From contig CM072516.1 of NCBI GenBank assembly GCA_036898135.1, forward strand, positions 58,952,176-59,016,175: a DNA stretch of 64,000 nucleotides, read 5' to 3'. This stretch comes from Oncomelania hupensis (taxonomy: Eukaryota; Mollusca; Gastropoda; Littorinimorpha; Pomatiopsidae). The notes below the pieces were generated by a model, which ran no database searches, was not told the origin of the DNA, and saw only the letters and a list, made by a program, of their open reading frames with translations. Below, in pieces: positions 36,233 to 47,444 of the stretch (the stretch's first letter is position 1; each line of letters begins with the position of its first letter). The position numbers were made by a program, and so were the translations under genes.

Positions 36233-39224
36233 CTTCCGCGATGGCGATGGCCATCCATGTGTGGGTGCTGGGGGTCGCTGGTCGGTCCGTGTATTTCTTG
36301 AGGAGATTGATGTGGTGGTATCGGGCTCTCCCGTTTACCTCTACTTGGTAGACTGTCTTGGATTTCTTGGCAGTCACCCGGTACGGTCCTCTCCAAGCGA
36401 TGTCCAGCTTGTTGGTTCCACTTGGAAGTAAGAGTAGCACTTGATCGCCGACTTGCAGTTCTCTGTCCTTCGCGTGGCGGTTGTAGTACTTCGCCTGACG
36501 GGCTCTTGCCTTCTTCAGTGCTTCACCAGCTTTCTTCCACGTTGCTTTGAGGGTTTCCTGCAGGTCTGCGACGTACTTGGTGGCACCTCTTGGTGTGTCG
36601 TCTATCTTTGCTTCCGTCCAACTTCTGCGTAGGGCTTCTAGCGGTCCTGCTAGAGGTCTGCCGAATAGCAATGTTGACGGGGTGTAGCCTGTGGCTGCAT
36701 GGGGTGTTTCTCGGTATGCGAACAGTGCCGCATTCACGTAGGTGTCCCACGCTTCTGGATTGTCGTCGGCGACTTTCCTGAGGATGGTGAGAAGGGTTCC
36801 ATTCAGTCTTTCTACCTGTCCGTTGCTGGCGGGGTGGTATGGTGGTGTGCGAATGTGATGAACTTGTATCAACTCGAACACGGCTTGCATCAGGCGGCCG
36901 GTGAACTGAGATCCGTTGTCCGTTCTAATGCTGTCCGGATATCCGACTCTGGTAAAGATGGCGAGGAGTGCATCTGCAATCTTCTTGGTGTCTATCGCTG
37001 GCAACGGGACTGCTTCGCACCACATCGTACATGCGTCGACGAGTGTGAGTAGAAATCTGTTCCGCTTCTTGGTCATGGGCAGTGGTCCTACTATGTCTAC
37101 TGAGACTTGCTGGAATGGCACGCCGACTACTACCGATGGTCCTAAGGTAACTGGTACGGTGTGATGTCGCGGGGAATATCGTTGACATTGGTGGCAAGAT
37201 TTCACGTAGCGCTTGACATCCTCCGTGATTCCTGGCCAATAGTAGTGTGCGCTGATTCTCTGCACTGTGGCTCCAATTCCCATGTGTCCGCTGAGTGGCA
37301 TGCTGTGGCCTAGTTCTAGTACTTGGGCTCGAAGGGTGGCTGGTAGTACTAGTTGGGTGTGATCTCCATCTCCTTGTCGATGTAGAACTCCCTCTTCCAT
37401 GTAGAAGTCTCCCTTGTGCGGGGGTGTGTGCGCCTTGGGTAGCTTCTGGAAGCACTTCGCTATCGAGGTGTCTTCTTTCTGTGCTGTTTTGATCTCTTCG
37501 AGTCCTGGATTCGGAGCGAACTCGGGCTGGGGTGGTTGGGTTTTAGCTTGGGCCCTGGTTTGCACTGCAGCTATCTCTACAGTTTTGGGGGGCGTGCCTA
37601 AGAACACATACCTACAACCTAGCACTAGATCATACAGGGGTTTCTGTAAAACAGCTGCTTGGATTCTTCCTGTGACGTACCTACTCTCTACTTCGATCCA
37701 AGCTATTGGGCAAGTAGTCGTCGGTTTCGTCAAGTCTGCTCCTTGTAAGTCGACAGTCTTGTCTGTCAAGTCCGCGCGCGATACAAGAGATTCGCTAACT
37801 ATCGCGTCGTATGATAGACCTGTGTCATACAGACAGTTCGCTTCTTTTCCGTTGACCTTGACCGTGTCTGTCACCGATGGGTGATCTCCGATCGTGTGTG
37901 GTTTTTTACCGCTGCTTTGAGTTAGAACTCTGTGCGCTGGCCGGCTTTCGCGCTCTTCCCTACGTTGTGCGGCCAACTTGAAACATTCTGCGGTGGAGTG
38001 ATTGTTTCTGTTGCAGAACGAACAATACCGTCTCTGTTCTGCGGGACCTCTTTTCCCGAATTCCGCGTTGGGTCCTTTATTTTGCCCAGGTCTGGGGTTA
38101 TTCGGCTTATTCGCGGTGCGCTCTTCCCGGTTAGGGCTTCGTTTCTGTGCCTCTTTCCCGTTAGGCTTTAGGTCTCGCCTGAAGCTCTTGGCTTCTCCGT
38201 GGGCGGCCACGTACCTATCTGCGACCTTGACCAGATCTTCCAGTCTTTCCGCGCCCTGCTCTACTGAGAATGTCCTCAGCTCGGGGGTCATGGTTTCCCG
38301 TAGCTGTTCCCATACTAACAGTTCTGTCAGTCCATCATACGTTTTAGCCGTGGCTGACTGGCTAATCCACTTATCCAGCATTGTGGACAACCGATCCGCG
38401 AACTGCGCATAGCTCTCTCCTTTCACTCTCCGATTGGTGCGGAACTTTTGCCGGTAGCATTCTCCTGTTAGTTCGAATCCCGTTAGGAGTGCCTCTTTTA
38501 CTTTGTGATAGTCCGTCACTCTGTCGGTCGGTAGCTTACTGTAGATGTCATAAGCCTTTCCTCTAAGCCCTTGACTAAGCTTAAAAGACCAATGAGTGGG
38601 ATCTAGTTTATACTCAGTTGCTAGACGCTCAAACCTAGTCAGATAGAGATCTAGACCTTCTTCTCTCTCATTGAATGTTCCCAGTGGAAATGACATTCCT
38701 TGTACAGGGTTGGATGCTACTTCTAGCTGATCTGAGTGGGAAGGGGTTGAGGAAGAACTTGAAGCTCCTGATCCCAATCTTCTTAGCTCTAACTCATGCT
38801 GTCTTTCTTTTTCCTTTCCTTCCCTCTCTTTTTCTTTTTCTGCCCGCTCTTTTTCTTTTTCTGCCCTCTCCTTTTCTTTTTCTGCCCTCTCATAATCCCA
38901 CCTCCTAATTTCTGCTTCTCTCTCTGCTGCTAATGCTGCCTTCTTTTGTTCTACTTCTAACTCTGCTTTCTTTTGCTCTGCTTCTAATTTCTTCTGCTCT
39001 GCTTCTAATGCTAGTTTCTTCTGTTCTGCTTCTAATTCTAATTTCTTTTGCTCTGCTTCTAAGGCTAGTTTCTTCGCCTCCCTTTCTGCTGCTCTCTCTG
39101 CCTTAGCCTCCTGTTTCTCTACCTCTGCATTGATATACGCAATTAGGTCTGCCCCTGCTAAGTGTAAAGCTTCTCCTAGTTCCTTGAAACGCAATCTCAA
39201 GGCCACTGGGTCCGACATTGTCAA
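36225..39224 (-). CDS. Gag-protease-integrase polyprotein of a Gmr1-like LTR retrotransposon
   Basis: One frame of about 1,000 meaningful codons from ATG at 39224. Residues about 35-150 are a Glu/Lys/Ala-rich coiled coil. A Gag capsid-like region follows (LYLTRFERLATEYKL onward), then a CCHC zinc knuckle, C401-C404-H409-C414. The aspartic protease active site is D467-T-G within CLYDTGLSYDAI. Integrase has an HHCC zinc-binding region (HSMPLSGHMG... CHQC) and a DDE triad D710, D769, E805 with 35 residues between the last two, then a GPY/F-like tail (AWRGPYRVTAKKS). No RT lies between protease and integrase. Reading on past about residue 1000 to the stop at 35604 gives out-of-frame sequence over RNase H. 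Gag packages the RNA; integrase inserts the cDNA. Confidence 0.9.
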
Positions 39225-39561
39225 ACGTGTCTATGAACAACCTCTGAATCACGTGGAATACCAAAACACTAGCAATATTGCAATTCAATAAAAGCAATGC
39301 AAAGACCATAAAATTCGCAATCAATAATAGAATAAAACAAGAGTCAAATGGCATACAACAGTTACTTAAGCAAAACCTGCAAAAGAACAATGCAACATAC
39401 AGGCACAAAAATATTTGAAGCAAAAAAGTTTTTAACTAAAGAATAGTGCACCCAACTGATCAGTGTTATACCCTTACACTATTCTAAGTTATTCTACTTC
39501 TGCTGTTATCTAATTTTATTGTACTTAGGTCCGGTTATACCCAATTCCTATTATACACAGA

Positions 39562-39579
39562 TCCTGGCTAGGCTCGCCA
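39562..39579 (-). other. Candidate primer-binding site
   Basis: Minus-strand TGGCGAGCCTAGCCAGGA begins 7 nt inside the 5' LTR and starts with TGG, the complement of a tRNA CCA end. I cannot name the tRNA from memory. Confidence 0.5.
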
Positions 39580-39586
39580 ATTAAAG

Positions 39587-41113
39587 TGTCACGTGGGGTT
39601 TATGGGCTCTGCACAATGGAATTATGGACCCTCACGTTTATTCGGTGGGAACTGCTAGTAAGTCACCCTATGAATTACTTTAATAAATTTATTTGTTTAG
39701 CTCGTTCTGTGTTAAGGTTGGGGTACAGAAATAGATAGAAAATTGGTAAAAGAATACTGTCACACTAGCTTTCACACGGCTATGAATCATATGTAGTCCA
39801 GCCTTTTGATAACAGTTAAAATCACACATTTATTTCTTCTACTCTATACAAGATTCTCTAAGTACTAATCTAACTTAAAAAGTCTCTTTCGATGCTAATA
39901 GTTCGATCGCTGATAGTCTATGCAGCTGTTATTTCTTCCTCGGGCACTTGCTCTTATATCTCATGTAGATTTGGACTACTGTGGTCCTTTTTACAGTTTA
40001 TGAAGAGTTGGACTACTGTGGTCCTGCTATGATCAGTTTAAGTGCACTGGGATACCACACTTAACTGGCGGGTGGTGCGGTCGAAGTCCTTCTGTGAGGT
40101 AGCTTCTGGTCCACCTGTGTCGTTGTGTAGTTGGGTTCCCTTGTCACGCTGTGGGGTCTGACAGGGTGTTTTTCAAGGTAGCTCCTTCCGACTTGTGCGG
40201 TAGAGTCTCCTCAACCAACTTGTTTCTGTGGAGTGGGGTTCACAGGATAGCTCGGGATAGCTCGGGATAGCTCGCCTGCCCGTCTGTAATATAAGAGACG
40301 AAATTCTGCACAACCCTGAATAATCGGTTTGTGCAGAGCGTCTCACTGAAAGCCAAGTAGCCCTCAGTGATAGCTCCACATCTCTATACATAAGCGACGA
40401 ACATTCTGCTACTTCCGGGTTCCACTGGAATCTCCCTCTAAATTCCTATACATACATAAATATAAATCGTGTCTAACTATACACATACAGAATTAATAAT
40501 AATATAAACATTCAGTGGTACAGCCACTGGTCTGCAAACATACATATAAGTTAAACAACAGTGGTTCCGTACGGCATACAACATGGCGGCGCAACCGGTC
40601 GTGTTTCGCCTCGTGGTAGGCTCTTCCACGTGGTCACGCAAATTCGGATTAACAATTCACATTTATGCATAGCAAATTCCACAAACATAATTTCAACAAT
40701 AATATAAATATATCACGATGAAACAGAAGGGTGTTCATTTACCTGTCTGACAAGTTCAGGCCCGTGTTGACTAAATAGAATGCTAAGATTCTAAGTCCTG
40801 CTTCCTGGTCTAAGTGTGTAGAGATTTCTCTGCCAGCTTTCTAGCTGTTAACACTTCGGTGTATTCCTCCCAACTGACCAAAAATGTGCGGGGTTTGGAC
40901 CTAGTCAAACTGGCTCCAACCGCTTTGCCTAAGCTCTCCCATTGGTTCCAACGGTCCGATTCAAAACTCAAGTGCTGACGTCACTGCGCTGTGTGTGTGG
41001 CTCAGGCTCGCAGTGTGCTGTCTGCTGTGTAATTTACTGACTCTCTACTGGTACAAAGACTACACATGGCTAAATAGTCAACAAGCAGAGTTAATACTAG
41101 CCAATTCATGACA
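39587..41113 (-). repeat. 5' LTR
   Basis: Same length and ends as the 3' LTR. On the minus strand it would carry the promoter of the element; no clear TATA box was identified. Confidence 0.92.
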
Positions 41114-41118
41114 CGTGC
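41114..41118. repeat. Target-site duplication (right)
   Basis: CGTGC, matching 33919-33923. Confidence 0.85.
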
Positions 41119-41610
41119 AGGAACTAAAAATCACTTTTTAAAGTATTTTACGGTCGAATTTCGATTTTTTTTTTGCTTTGACATGGAAATAGTGCATTCT
41201 ATTATCTGCACACAAAGTTTTAGCGACGGGTATTCTAATTTAACAATAATTATCACAAGTTTAAATCGATAAAACCCACAATTTCACTTGCCACTTCAGC
41301 TACTAGGATGCGGACGTCTCGTTTTGCATGTACCCCGAAGCTACAGGCTTTCCCTAATAATGACTGGTTAAAATTATTTATTTGCGATAAGTTTTCGCTC
41401 AAAAATTGCCCGCAACGTCATACTGCTGTTCTGCGGACCCACTCAGGGATAACTCTATTCGTCATCATGGACGACAACCCTTGGCATATGTTGATGCGAC
41501 ATATACTGGCACACACATTTCTGTAACATGAGCTTTGTAGACGATCTGGCTTTTTTTTTTTTTAAATAAAAGAGAAGAAAGATAGGAAGATGCATTGCCA
41601 GAGAGATAAA
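41119..41610. other. Unassigned flank of the LTR element
   Basis: Contains the 58-bp segment shared with the left flank (41440-41497) and, at 41571-41589, a short match to the LINE remnant near 32965. A 72-codon plus-strand frame (41308-41526) has no convincing domain. Confidence 0.4.
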
Positions 41611-41616
41611 GAGACA

Positions 41617-41727
41617 ACAGAGAGAGAGAGAGAGAGAGAGAGAAGAAGAAGAAGAAGAAGAAGAAGAAGAAGAAGAAGAAGAAGAAGAAGAAGAAGAAGA
41701 AGAAGAAGAAGAAGAAGAAGAAGAAGG
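41617..41727. repeat. (GA)n then (GAA)n microsatellite
   Basis: About 25 bp GA and about 85 bp GAA. Confidence 0.95.
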
Positions 41728-41729
41728 GA

Positions 41730-42120
41730 CATAATGAATGAAGAGCTTTATGATTTGATTTAACTTGGGTTCAGTGTGTGATCGTGCCTGTGTGTGTATT
41801 TACTTGTGTGTACATTTTAACTAGAAGCATAAAGTGTCTCGAATTGGTCAGTGGACGAATCGGACTTATGTCATCACGAAGGACATGATGGTAACAATGG
41901 TACAAGTAAGCCTGGGCAATCAAACTACATTAGGCTGGTGACACTTAATACAAAAAGGCACAAGGGTCTTATTTCAATGAAAACATTGTTTCAAAGTAAC
42001 TCATCTAATACCGTGAAGACGTGTCGTTCCTGACCATGCCTGCTCTCTCGTTCGCTCAATTTTTCTTATTTCCGGTTGCGAATCTCGCGCTGCAAGTCTC
42101 GTTCAACGCGAGACGGACGG
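41730..42120. other. Unassigned sequence
   Basis: No gene recognised; CpG content rises after about 42060, toward the next feature. Confidence 0.35.
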
Positions 42121-42245
42121 GGTGTTTACCCAGAAACCTCCCCGAGGTCTAGTCACGTGACGTGTCGTGCGCAGTCTCGGTGGAAAACCGGAAGTGGAGC
42201 CATGGCGAATGGTCTGGGGAGGGGTGGGGGGGGGGGAAGGCTGGG
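42060..42245 (+). promoter_or_regulatory. Candidate CpG-rich promoter/first exon
   Basis: A locally CpG-rich stretch with an E-box CACGTG (42154-42159) overlapping TGACGT (42158-42163) and an ETS-type ACCGGAAGTG (42187-42196), just before an ATG in good context (GAGCCATGG, ATG at 42202). Such clusters mark animal housekeeping promoters. The frame from that ATG closes after about 17 codons and no clear splice donor was seen, so the gene is unproven. A poly-G run at 42227-42237 follows. Confidence 0.35.
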
Positions 42246-42475
42246 CCATGTTTGAGTAGCGAGGCTATAGCTTGGAGGACGATGACGATGACAGCATTGT
42301 CAGTGTGATTAGTTGCTTTTTACTAGCTGTCAGTTTGCTCCTCTTTCTGCTTGTTTGAAGTCGGCACAATAGCCATTTTGCCAGCTTAGCGTGCCACGGC
42401 CTGGCCGCTGCTGAGTCAGACAAAAGGGCTGAGTGGCCATCGAATGCCTCATTGTAAAATGTTGGACTGGCAATC
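42246..42475. other. Unassigned sequence
   Basis: No gene or repeat recognised. Confidence 0.3.
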
Positions 42476-42479
42476 CTTT

Positions 42480-43838
<1,359 letters not shown>

Positions 43839-43849
43839 GACAGCATAGG

Positions 43850-44038
43850 TTGGGAGCCGGGTAGCTCAGTTGGTAGACCGTCTTACTAGTAACCGAAAAA
43901 TACCTGGTTCGAATCCCGGATTGGCAAATGTGTGACCATATTATTTTCCCCTTACCTTCAACTGGTTCGCTGGTGTCAGAATAATGTGACCAGTAGTCGC
44001 CTATACGCTTCGGTGTCGTGTGACTATAATCTACACTT
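43850..44038 (+). mobile_element. SINE-A copy 2 with TSD
   Basis: Plus-strand copy: GAGCCGGGTAGCTCAGTTGG head, B box GGTTCGAATCC, then the family body ending GTGACTATAATCTACACTT. ACAGCATAGG flanks it at 43840-43849 and 44039-44048 (10-bp target duplication). Head substitutions relative to the other copies (for example GTAGACC for GTAGAGC) weaken the A box. Confidence 0.9.
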
Positions 44039-44097
44039 ACAGCATAGGCGGACACGTTATTTTTGGTCAATTGTTTTTCCATTTCTTATTATGGTGT

Positions 44098-44345
44098 TGA
44101 CATCGCGTTTTTCTAGCTCGGGAGCTGCTCCTGCCGATGTTGGATCTAACTCAAGCAGCCAGAGGCGCCCACTTGCAGTCTTTGGGCGCCTTGTCTGACG
44201 CCCATACTACTGAGCACTATCCTGGGGGACCGGGTGTGGGGAAGAAGGAATCTATAGTGCTTGTTGGGTGATTTGTGTAGCTGGCACCCACCCGTCGAGG
44301 ACATGAGCGTCAGGATCTTTTCATGACCAGACCAAAAACCTCGGT
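44098..44345 (-). mobile_element. SINE-B fragment 8
   Basis: Minus-strand reading gives AACCGAGGTTTTTGGTC, CCTGACGCTCATGTCC, GTGCTCAGTAGTATGGGCGT and GAGCAGCTCCCGAGCTAGAA. The head is missing. Confidence 0.8.
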
Positions 44346-44349
44346 TAAT

Positions 44350-45070
44350 AGGTTACTCTTGTCCGACGGAATAATCTCCAAGCGGATAATTTTAGATATA
44401 TAAATATTTATTTTAAGAAATAAATAAACATTAAAAACGCACTGCGCATGCTATGCTATATTAGCGAAGATTTGAACGGTCTGTAAAACGTTTTTTTTTT
44501 CAATATCGGAACTATACCAGTATAGTGTACTCAAGTACATACATGTATGTTCCTGCTATCCCAGCGACACTAAGCCAGGCAGATACGGTTAAAGACAAAG
44601 AAGAAAGATTGTGGAGAGAGAATTTCATTCTAAATAACCGAGACTGCCGATCACAGAACTCTGGCACTCATGGAAGTCTATCTGCATAAGGGAGACGTAG
44701 TCTCAGCGTTTCTGTAAAGTCTGGCTTTTCTGAACCAGGCACTTGGTCTGGAAGCAAGCAGACTTGTCCTGAGTAGCTTCGAAAAGTGGGTGGTCCGAAC
44801 ATCGTAAACATAACTTAGCGACCTGAACAAAAAAACTAAGAAGGGGGAAAACGGGTTGGAAGATGGAAAGGCCTGATCGAGGGGGTGGGGAGTGTGAGAA
44901 GGCTACCACAACGGTACTAGACGGAAAAGAAGGGGGGGGGGGTAGGGTAGGAAGAAGTCTTATGTTCCAGAACAGGTCAAAAACTTCTGTTCAATTCAAT
45001 TTAAAAACAAAAAAACTCAAAATTGTCGGGCTCCCGAGTGCCGCATATGAGAATCCAGCGGCAACGAGGG
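44350..45070. other. Unassigned sequence
   Basis: No gene or repeat family recognised; a poly-G stretch at 44932-44942. Confidence 0.35.
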
Positions 45071-45075
45071 GAGGA

Positions 45076-45136
45076 GGGAGTGTGTGTGTGTGTGTGCGTG
45101 TGTGTGTATGTGTGTGGGTGTGTGTGTGTGTGAGGG
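45076..45136. repeat. (GT)n microsatellite
   Basis: GT run with two interruptions. Confidence 0.92.
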
Positions 45137-45139
45137 AGA

Positions 45140-45765
45140 GGGGGAGCGTGCTAAGTGACAAAACCCGCCAGACCAATAACAAATGTCAGGGACCAGTTGG
45201 GTGGGTATGGCTAGACGTGCATGATCGGAACGTGATTACTAAAAGCAGCCATTGCGTCTGTCTAACGACGGTCAATTGTTTTAATAGTGACCGTGAAACT
45301 TAAACTTACTTTGACGATGGAGGCGAGAAAAGCAAAGTGACGAAAAATCTTAACTATTGCACGATTTTGTTTGTCACTTTCTATACTCATGCATAGCGTG
45401 TTCGGCCTCGGTAACCGATAATTATTCCTAATACAGGTCACATTTGTATAAGTAATTGTCCGTTTGGAAGGTGAATAGCAAAGAAAAGAGCGTCAGTGCA
45501 ATTCACACTTTTCTGCTATCCTATGCACCAACGGGAATCCCCTCAATGAAACATACTTCCGGTTTTTTTTTCTCCGCGTGTTTTAGTGAGTTATTTCCAA
45601 ATATTCAAGAATAATAACATGTGTCACTGGCCACCTGTATCGTACCCTCACATATTTTTATTTTTTTTTGCTGCAGTTTATTATCCCTTTCTATCGCCAG
45701 TGGCGCGCCTAAACCCTACCTATCTAACATTATTTGTGAATTTTTGAAAAATATTCGGAAAAACA
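45140..45765. other. Unassigned sequence
   Basis: No gene or repeat family recognised. Confidence 0.35.
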
Positions 45766-45769
45766 TAAC

Positions 45770-45874
45770 GCCCAGATGCTGGCTCGAACCCACACCTGTC
45801 AGGCACCATTGGTTTCTGGCTTGTGAACAAGGCAAGTTAGTCCCGCCTTAGCCCACTTGGCCACAACGCTCGCC
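45770..45874 (-). tRNA. tRNA-Leu/Ser-like relic (pseudogene or SINE head)
   Basis: The minus strand has an A-box-like TGGCCAAGTGGGCTAAGGCG and a B box GGTTCGAGCC about 55 bp apart, with an extended middle region as in class II tRNAs (Leu, Ser). Acceptor ends do not pair well over 7 bp and no clean anticodon arm forms, so a working tRNA is unlikely. Confidence 0.5.
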
Positions 45875-45879
45875 TAACA

Positions 45880-46335
45880 TAGTCAACTACTTCATGTTTT
45901 GTGAAGGTTGCGACGGCGAAGCTATGGAAAACTACAAGAGTCTTCAGGTTCTGTTTTTTATTTCTGTCGATGATCGATGCACCTCCGAAGTCGCCACAAA
46001 TACAGGCCTCTACGATTGTTTTTTGCATCCTTTCACTGAGCATGTACTTCCTCCACCGTTTTTATACTTATCCCACTCGTTTTCAGGCTCTAACAATCGT
46101 CGTTTTCGGCAATTTGCCATATTTAAAAGTCACGCATCAAGCTTTGATAAAAGCAAAACAAGCTAGACCGGAACTTGGTTTCATGCTAACCTCGTTTTAA
46201 TTTATAATGGCGATACCCACGAGTTTTTATGAGAGGTGCCGGAAAGTTGTGAATTAGTGAGCCCAAATTTGAATTATCATACAATCCTTTGTTGCTTATT
46301 CCACTGGTGGAGGGCTATTTTTAATATTTTTAATT
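45880..46335. other. Unassigned sequence
   Basis: Open frames of about 90-100 codons on the plus strand have no recognisable domain. Confidence 0.35.
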
Positions 46336-46341
46336 TTATTT

Positions 46342-46615
46342 AATCAATTTTATATAGCGCTTTTCCAGCTCACGAGCTGGTCAAGGCGCTGGTTGATACA
46401 AGATCCCATTCAAGCTGCCCTAGGCGCCCACCTTTGGGCGCATAGTCTGACACTCAGACGACGGAGGACAATCCTGAGCGACCGGGCACGGGGAGAAAGG
46501 ACCTAGTGCTTGCTGGGAGTATTTGTGTAGCCGGCACTCACCCGCCTAGGACATGAGCGTCAGGAACTTTAAAGTCCCTGCGATGGAATGCGTGCGTGCA
46601 CAGACTAGAAGGAGT
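46342..46615 (-). mobile_element. SINE-B fragment 9
   Basis: Minus-strand copy with ACTTTAAAGTTCCTGACGCT, CTCATGTCCTAGGCGGGTGA, CAGCAAGCACTAGGTCC and GGAAAAGCGCTATATAAAAT followed by an ATTAAA tail. Only the tRNA head and the segment next to it are missing. Confidence 0.85.
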
Positions 46616-46723
46616 AATGTTATGTTCCAGCAGCTTTGTTCCCAAGGCTCCAAGTTTATTCCCATAGCTCTAAGGTTCGTAACAAAAATGTAAGCTGTGT
46701 GTTACCACAACTGTGTTTCTCTC

Positions 46724-46742
46724 TCCCCCCCCCCCCCCCCCA
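46724..46742. repeat. Poly-C run
   Basis: Uninterrupted C run of about 17 bp. Confidence 0.9.
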
Positions 46743-46834
46743 CCTATCCCTTCCCCTAATCCCATTGCTCCATGCGCCCATCGCCACAAACCTTGCCTCT
46801 CCAATATTGCCATAAGCACCGCCTCCGTTGGTGG

Positions 46835-47118
46835 TGTCGGATAGCGCAGTGGTTGGAGCACTCGCTACTGTGTCGCAAGTTAAGCACCGTCCAGTGCGGT
46901 TAGCACTTGGATGGGTGACCGCAAAACGTGAAGCGACAAATAACAACGCCCCCAGTTGACTCAACTGTGACTGAGTACCTACTCTCTTAAGGGTGAGGAA
47001 GGTAAAGCAGCGAGGGAGAGAGATGGGCATCACCCTCAATACGCTGGCCCAAGATAAGTGTGATCTCCAACATCACGCTTCCCCTACGGCCACAAGGCTA
47101 TGGAACTACTTTTACCTT
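46835..47118 (+). mobile_element. SINE-D copy 1: tRNA-like head fused to 5S rRNA segment
   Basis: Starts GGATAGCGCAGTGGTTGGAG (tRNA A-box-like). This passes directly into AAGTTAAGCACCGTCCAGTG, then GCGGTTAGCACTTGGATGGG and TGACCGC (46878-46924), which matches the middle of animal 5S rRNA, the part holding the internal A, IE and C promoter elements. The body continues to GGCCACAAGGCTATGGAACT and a CTTTTACC-type tail. It is not a working 5S gene, because the 5S ends are absent. Confidence 0.8.
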
Positions 47119-47444
47119 TTTTTCTTTAACCACCGCCGTCTCGGGCCGTCACATCATCGCCATCACAACCTCCACCGCCACTGCCACCCACCGCCATTTC
47201 ACACCGAAGAGCTGTGGATATATATTTATGGGAGCTTAGAGCTGTGGGAACTAAGACGTGCTCCCCTGGCTGGTAGCCCCCTTTGCATGTTTTTGTCAAA
47301 GACGATTTCCAGCTCGCTACAAATTGAATGTATTTTGAACTTGAATAATTTTTTTAACTGATATTTTATATTTAAGCTGACGAGTGCGGTTTGCTTGTAT
47401 TAAATAATTCTAACTTTCAGACGTCAGTTTCCACTTAAAAAGTC
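47119..47444. other. Unassigned sequence
   Basis: No gene recognised; CACCGCCA-type repetition near 47155-47200. Confidence 0.35.

Larger units (their letters stand above)
33924..41113 (-). mobile_element. Complete LTR retrotransposon insertion, Gmr1-like Ty3/gypsy, RT-deleted
   Basis: A 7,190-bp insertion on the minus strand: 5' LTR (39587-41113), leader with a candidate primer-binding site, one gag-protease-integrase frame (39224 to about 36225), a remnant of RT, RNase H (to 35618) and 3' LTR (33924-35450). The LTRs are 1,527 bp each, start TGTCA and end TGACA, and by eye differ at three positions. The 5-bp flanking duplication CGTGC confirms insertion as a unit. Integrase precedes RNase H, the reverse of the usual Ty3/gypsy order but as described for Gmr1-type elements. 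RT is almost wholly missing, so this copy cannot be autonomous. Confidence 0.9.

Noticed and set aside
41308..41526. Possible THAP-like zinc-finger fragment
   Set aside because: Only a loose resemblance around FPNNDWLKLF; the Cys/Cys/Cys/His spacing is not met.
45894..46200. Overlapping plus-strand frames of 90-99 codons
   Set aside because: No domain, promoter context or splice signals; likely chance frames.
46878..46935. 5S rRNA gene
   Set aside because: Only the internal third matches 5S; the 5' and 3' ends needed for a 5S gene are missing and a SINE body follows.
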